From Spirochaetaceae bacterium (GTDB taxonomy: Bacteria > Spirochaetota > Spirochaetia > Treponematales > Breznakiellaceae), in assembly GCA_031278935.1 (NCBI GenBank), contig JAITJK010000068.1:1-5499 (forward strand): a stretch of DNA of 5,499 bases, written 5' to 3'. Each line of letters opens with the position of its first letter. Position 1 is the first letter of the stretch. This document shows positions 4,345-5,499 of this stretch, piece after piece. The position numbers were made by a program, and so were the translations under genes. The notes beneath the pieces were generated by a model. The model had not been told where the DNA came from, made no database searches, and saw only the letters and a list, made by a program, of their open reading frames with translations.

Positions 4345-5499
4345 CCCTGGGGTCGGACGCGGTATTTAATAATTGCTTGCTGTAAGTCCTGGGATATGGC
4401 GTTTAAGGTGTCTGTAGTTTTGGAGGAGGATGCCGTGGCCCCGGCAAATTGCGTTACCCCTGCGGATATTTCCCGCAGGGCCTGGAAAACTTGCGCCGTG
4501 GCATATTCTTGCTGTTTGCTCAAGTTGGAAATCTGCGCCGACCGGCTGGCTACATTCTGCGCTGTTTCCACAATCCCTTCAAATACCGCCTTCTGGGCGA
4601 TCAGGTGCTCATACCCTTCTGCGATCTTCTGGGACCCCTTCATGGCTTCGCTGATTAACCCAGCGGACGCGGTTTGTACCTCCGCTATACGGAGCTTAAT
4701 TCCCTGAGTCGAAGCCACCACATTATCCGCAAAACGCCGAATCTCCCCAGCCACTACGGAAAACCGCGCCCCGCTCTCCCCGGATGAGGACGCTTCCAGG
4801 GCCGCGTTAAAGGCGATGAGCTTGGTCTGATCCGCTATACCGTCGATGATGCGAATGGCATCGTTGATGTGCCTTATCATGTCTACCAAGTTCTTTATTT
4901 CATGGATGATCTTGCCGTTCTGGTTTTGAATGTCCCCCATCATACGTTCATTGGCATCCCGCAGCTCCACCCCTTTCTGGCTGAACGTTTGGGTATCTAC
5001 GGAGAGGCGGGCCACTTCCTCGGTCCTCAAGGCCATTTGTTCGGAAAGCTGCCGGCTCCCCTCCATGGTACTCAAGATCTCGGAAACACTGGCCGACTGT
5101 TCATGGGCCGTGGCGCTGATCTCCTTGGCGGAAGAAGCCACGTCTTCCCCTAGGGCGGCAAGGGAAAAGGCCTTTTCCTTGAGGTCTATAATCAGATTTT
5201 GAATTTTATCTAGCATCCTATTAAAGCACCCGGTCATCTCCCCAATCTCATCCTTACTTTGGATATTCAAGCGCTTGGTCAAATCCCCCTCCCCCTCGGA
5301 AATATCCTGCAGGGCCCCAGCAACGTTACGGAGCGGCCGCGCCATGGCGCGGCCCAGGAAATAGGCCGCCACAAAGCCTGCGGCGATCAAGACGGACACA
5401 CAAGAAACCAGGAAAAGGATGATGCGGTCAATACCGGCCATCAACTCCTTGCGGTCAATGGTTACGAAAAGGGTCCAGTTAAAGTGGGGTATGGGGGCA
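4338..5499 (-). CDS. Methyl-accepting chemotaxis protein (membrane segment, HAMP, signalling domain), N-terminus outside window
   Basis: This transmembrane chemoreceptor signals to CheA/CheW to steer motility. About 386 residues are visible. Reading from the right edge, the first 18 (PIPHFNWTLFVTIDRKEL) look like the membrane-proximal end of a periplasmic dCACHE sensor, so TTG at 5444 is not the true start. A hydrophobic membrane segment follows (about 5425-5350), then a HAMP domain ending near DEIGEM and a long coiled-coil signalling domain. The tip reads GIADQTKLIAFNAALEA followed by SSSGESGARFSVVAGEIRR. The usual EAARAGE-GRGF is thus EASSSGE-GARF, changing two arginines that are near-invariant in E. 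coli Tsr-like receptors. The C-terminus (KYRVRPQGI) has no NWETF-like pentapeptide for CheR/CheB docking. The ligand cannot be inferred. It is convergent with aroF-pheA. Confidence 0.93.
   Translation of the reverse strand, partial: APIPHFNWTLFVTIDRKELMAGIDRIILFLVSCVSVLIAAGFVAAYFLGRAMARPLRNVAGALQDISEGEGDLTKRLNIQSKDEIGEMTGCFNRMLDKIQNLIIDLKEKAFSLAALGEDVASSAKEISATAHEQSASVSEILSTMEGSRQLSEQMALRTEEVARLSVDTQTFSQKGVELRDANERMMGDIQNQNGKIIHEIKNLVDMIRHINDAIRIIDGIADQTKLIAFNAALEASSSGESGARFSVVAGEIRRFADNVVASTQGIKLRIAEVQTASAGLISEAMKGSQKIAEGYEHLIAQKAVFEGIVETAQNVASRSAQISNLSKQQEYATAQVFQALREISAGVTQFAGATASSSKTTDTLNAISQDLQQAIIKYRVRPQGI

Noticed and set aside
5444..5444. TTG at 5444 as the start of the chemoreceptor
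   Set aside because: The frame stays open to the window edge and the upstream residues (HFNWTLFVTIDRKEL) look like the end of a periplasmic sensor domain, so the gene starts further right.

Overview
The window looks like a GC-rich chromosomal segment from a spirochaete, most likely a Treponema/Breznakiella-type (Treponemataceae-like) organism. The hints are the style of the HflX G-domain region, the lineage-typical chemoreceptor tip (NAALEASSSGE), and a short IS200/REP-type transposase relative of a kind I recall from gut treponemes. This placement is from memory of protein families and is not proven by the sequence.

Layout: (1) 1-1255, minus: hflX, the ribosome-associated GTPase, nearly complete; only the last few codons lie off the left edge. 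(2) 1256-1438: the hflX promoter and one copy of an interspersed repeat. (3) 1439-1912, minus: a small gene of the REP-associated/IS200-like (Y1_Tnp) transposase family, about 157 codons, in which both histidines of the HUH motif appear to be replaced. (4) 1913-2171: non-coding, holding a second repeat copy in inverted orientation plus the candidate promoter and ribosome binding site of the next gene. (5) 2172-4124, plus: a 650-residue fusion of type I-beta DAHP synthase with prephenate dehydratase and a C-terminal ACT domain, joining the first step of the shikimate pathway to a terminal step of phenylalanine synthesis. (6) 4125-4337: between convergent genes, almost entirely inverted repeats and made of two oppositely oriented copies of the same repeat family. 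(7) 4338-5499, minus: a transmembrane methyl-accepting chemotaxis protein without its N-terminal sensor domain, which lies off the right edge.

The three housekeeping-type genes (hflX, the aroF-pheA fusion, the chemoreceptor) are not an operon and have no obvious joint function. What links the window is the repeat family. By eye, related segments flank the transposase-like gene in inverted orientation (1311-1432 and 1996-2155), and an inverted pair fills the gap at 4110-4344. This resembles the REP/BIME plus RAYT arrangement known from gammaproteobacteria, here with a transposase whose catalytic motif is degenerate. The most interesting items are this repeat/transposase system, the DAHP synthase-prephenate dehydratase fusion with a regulatory domain at each end, and the possibility that the repeat supplies the promoter of the fusion gene.
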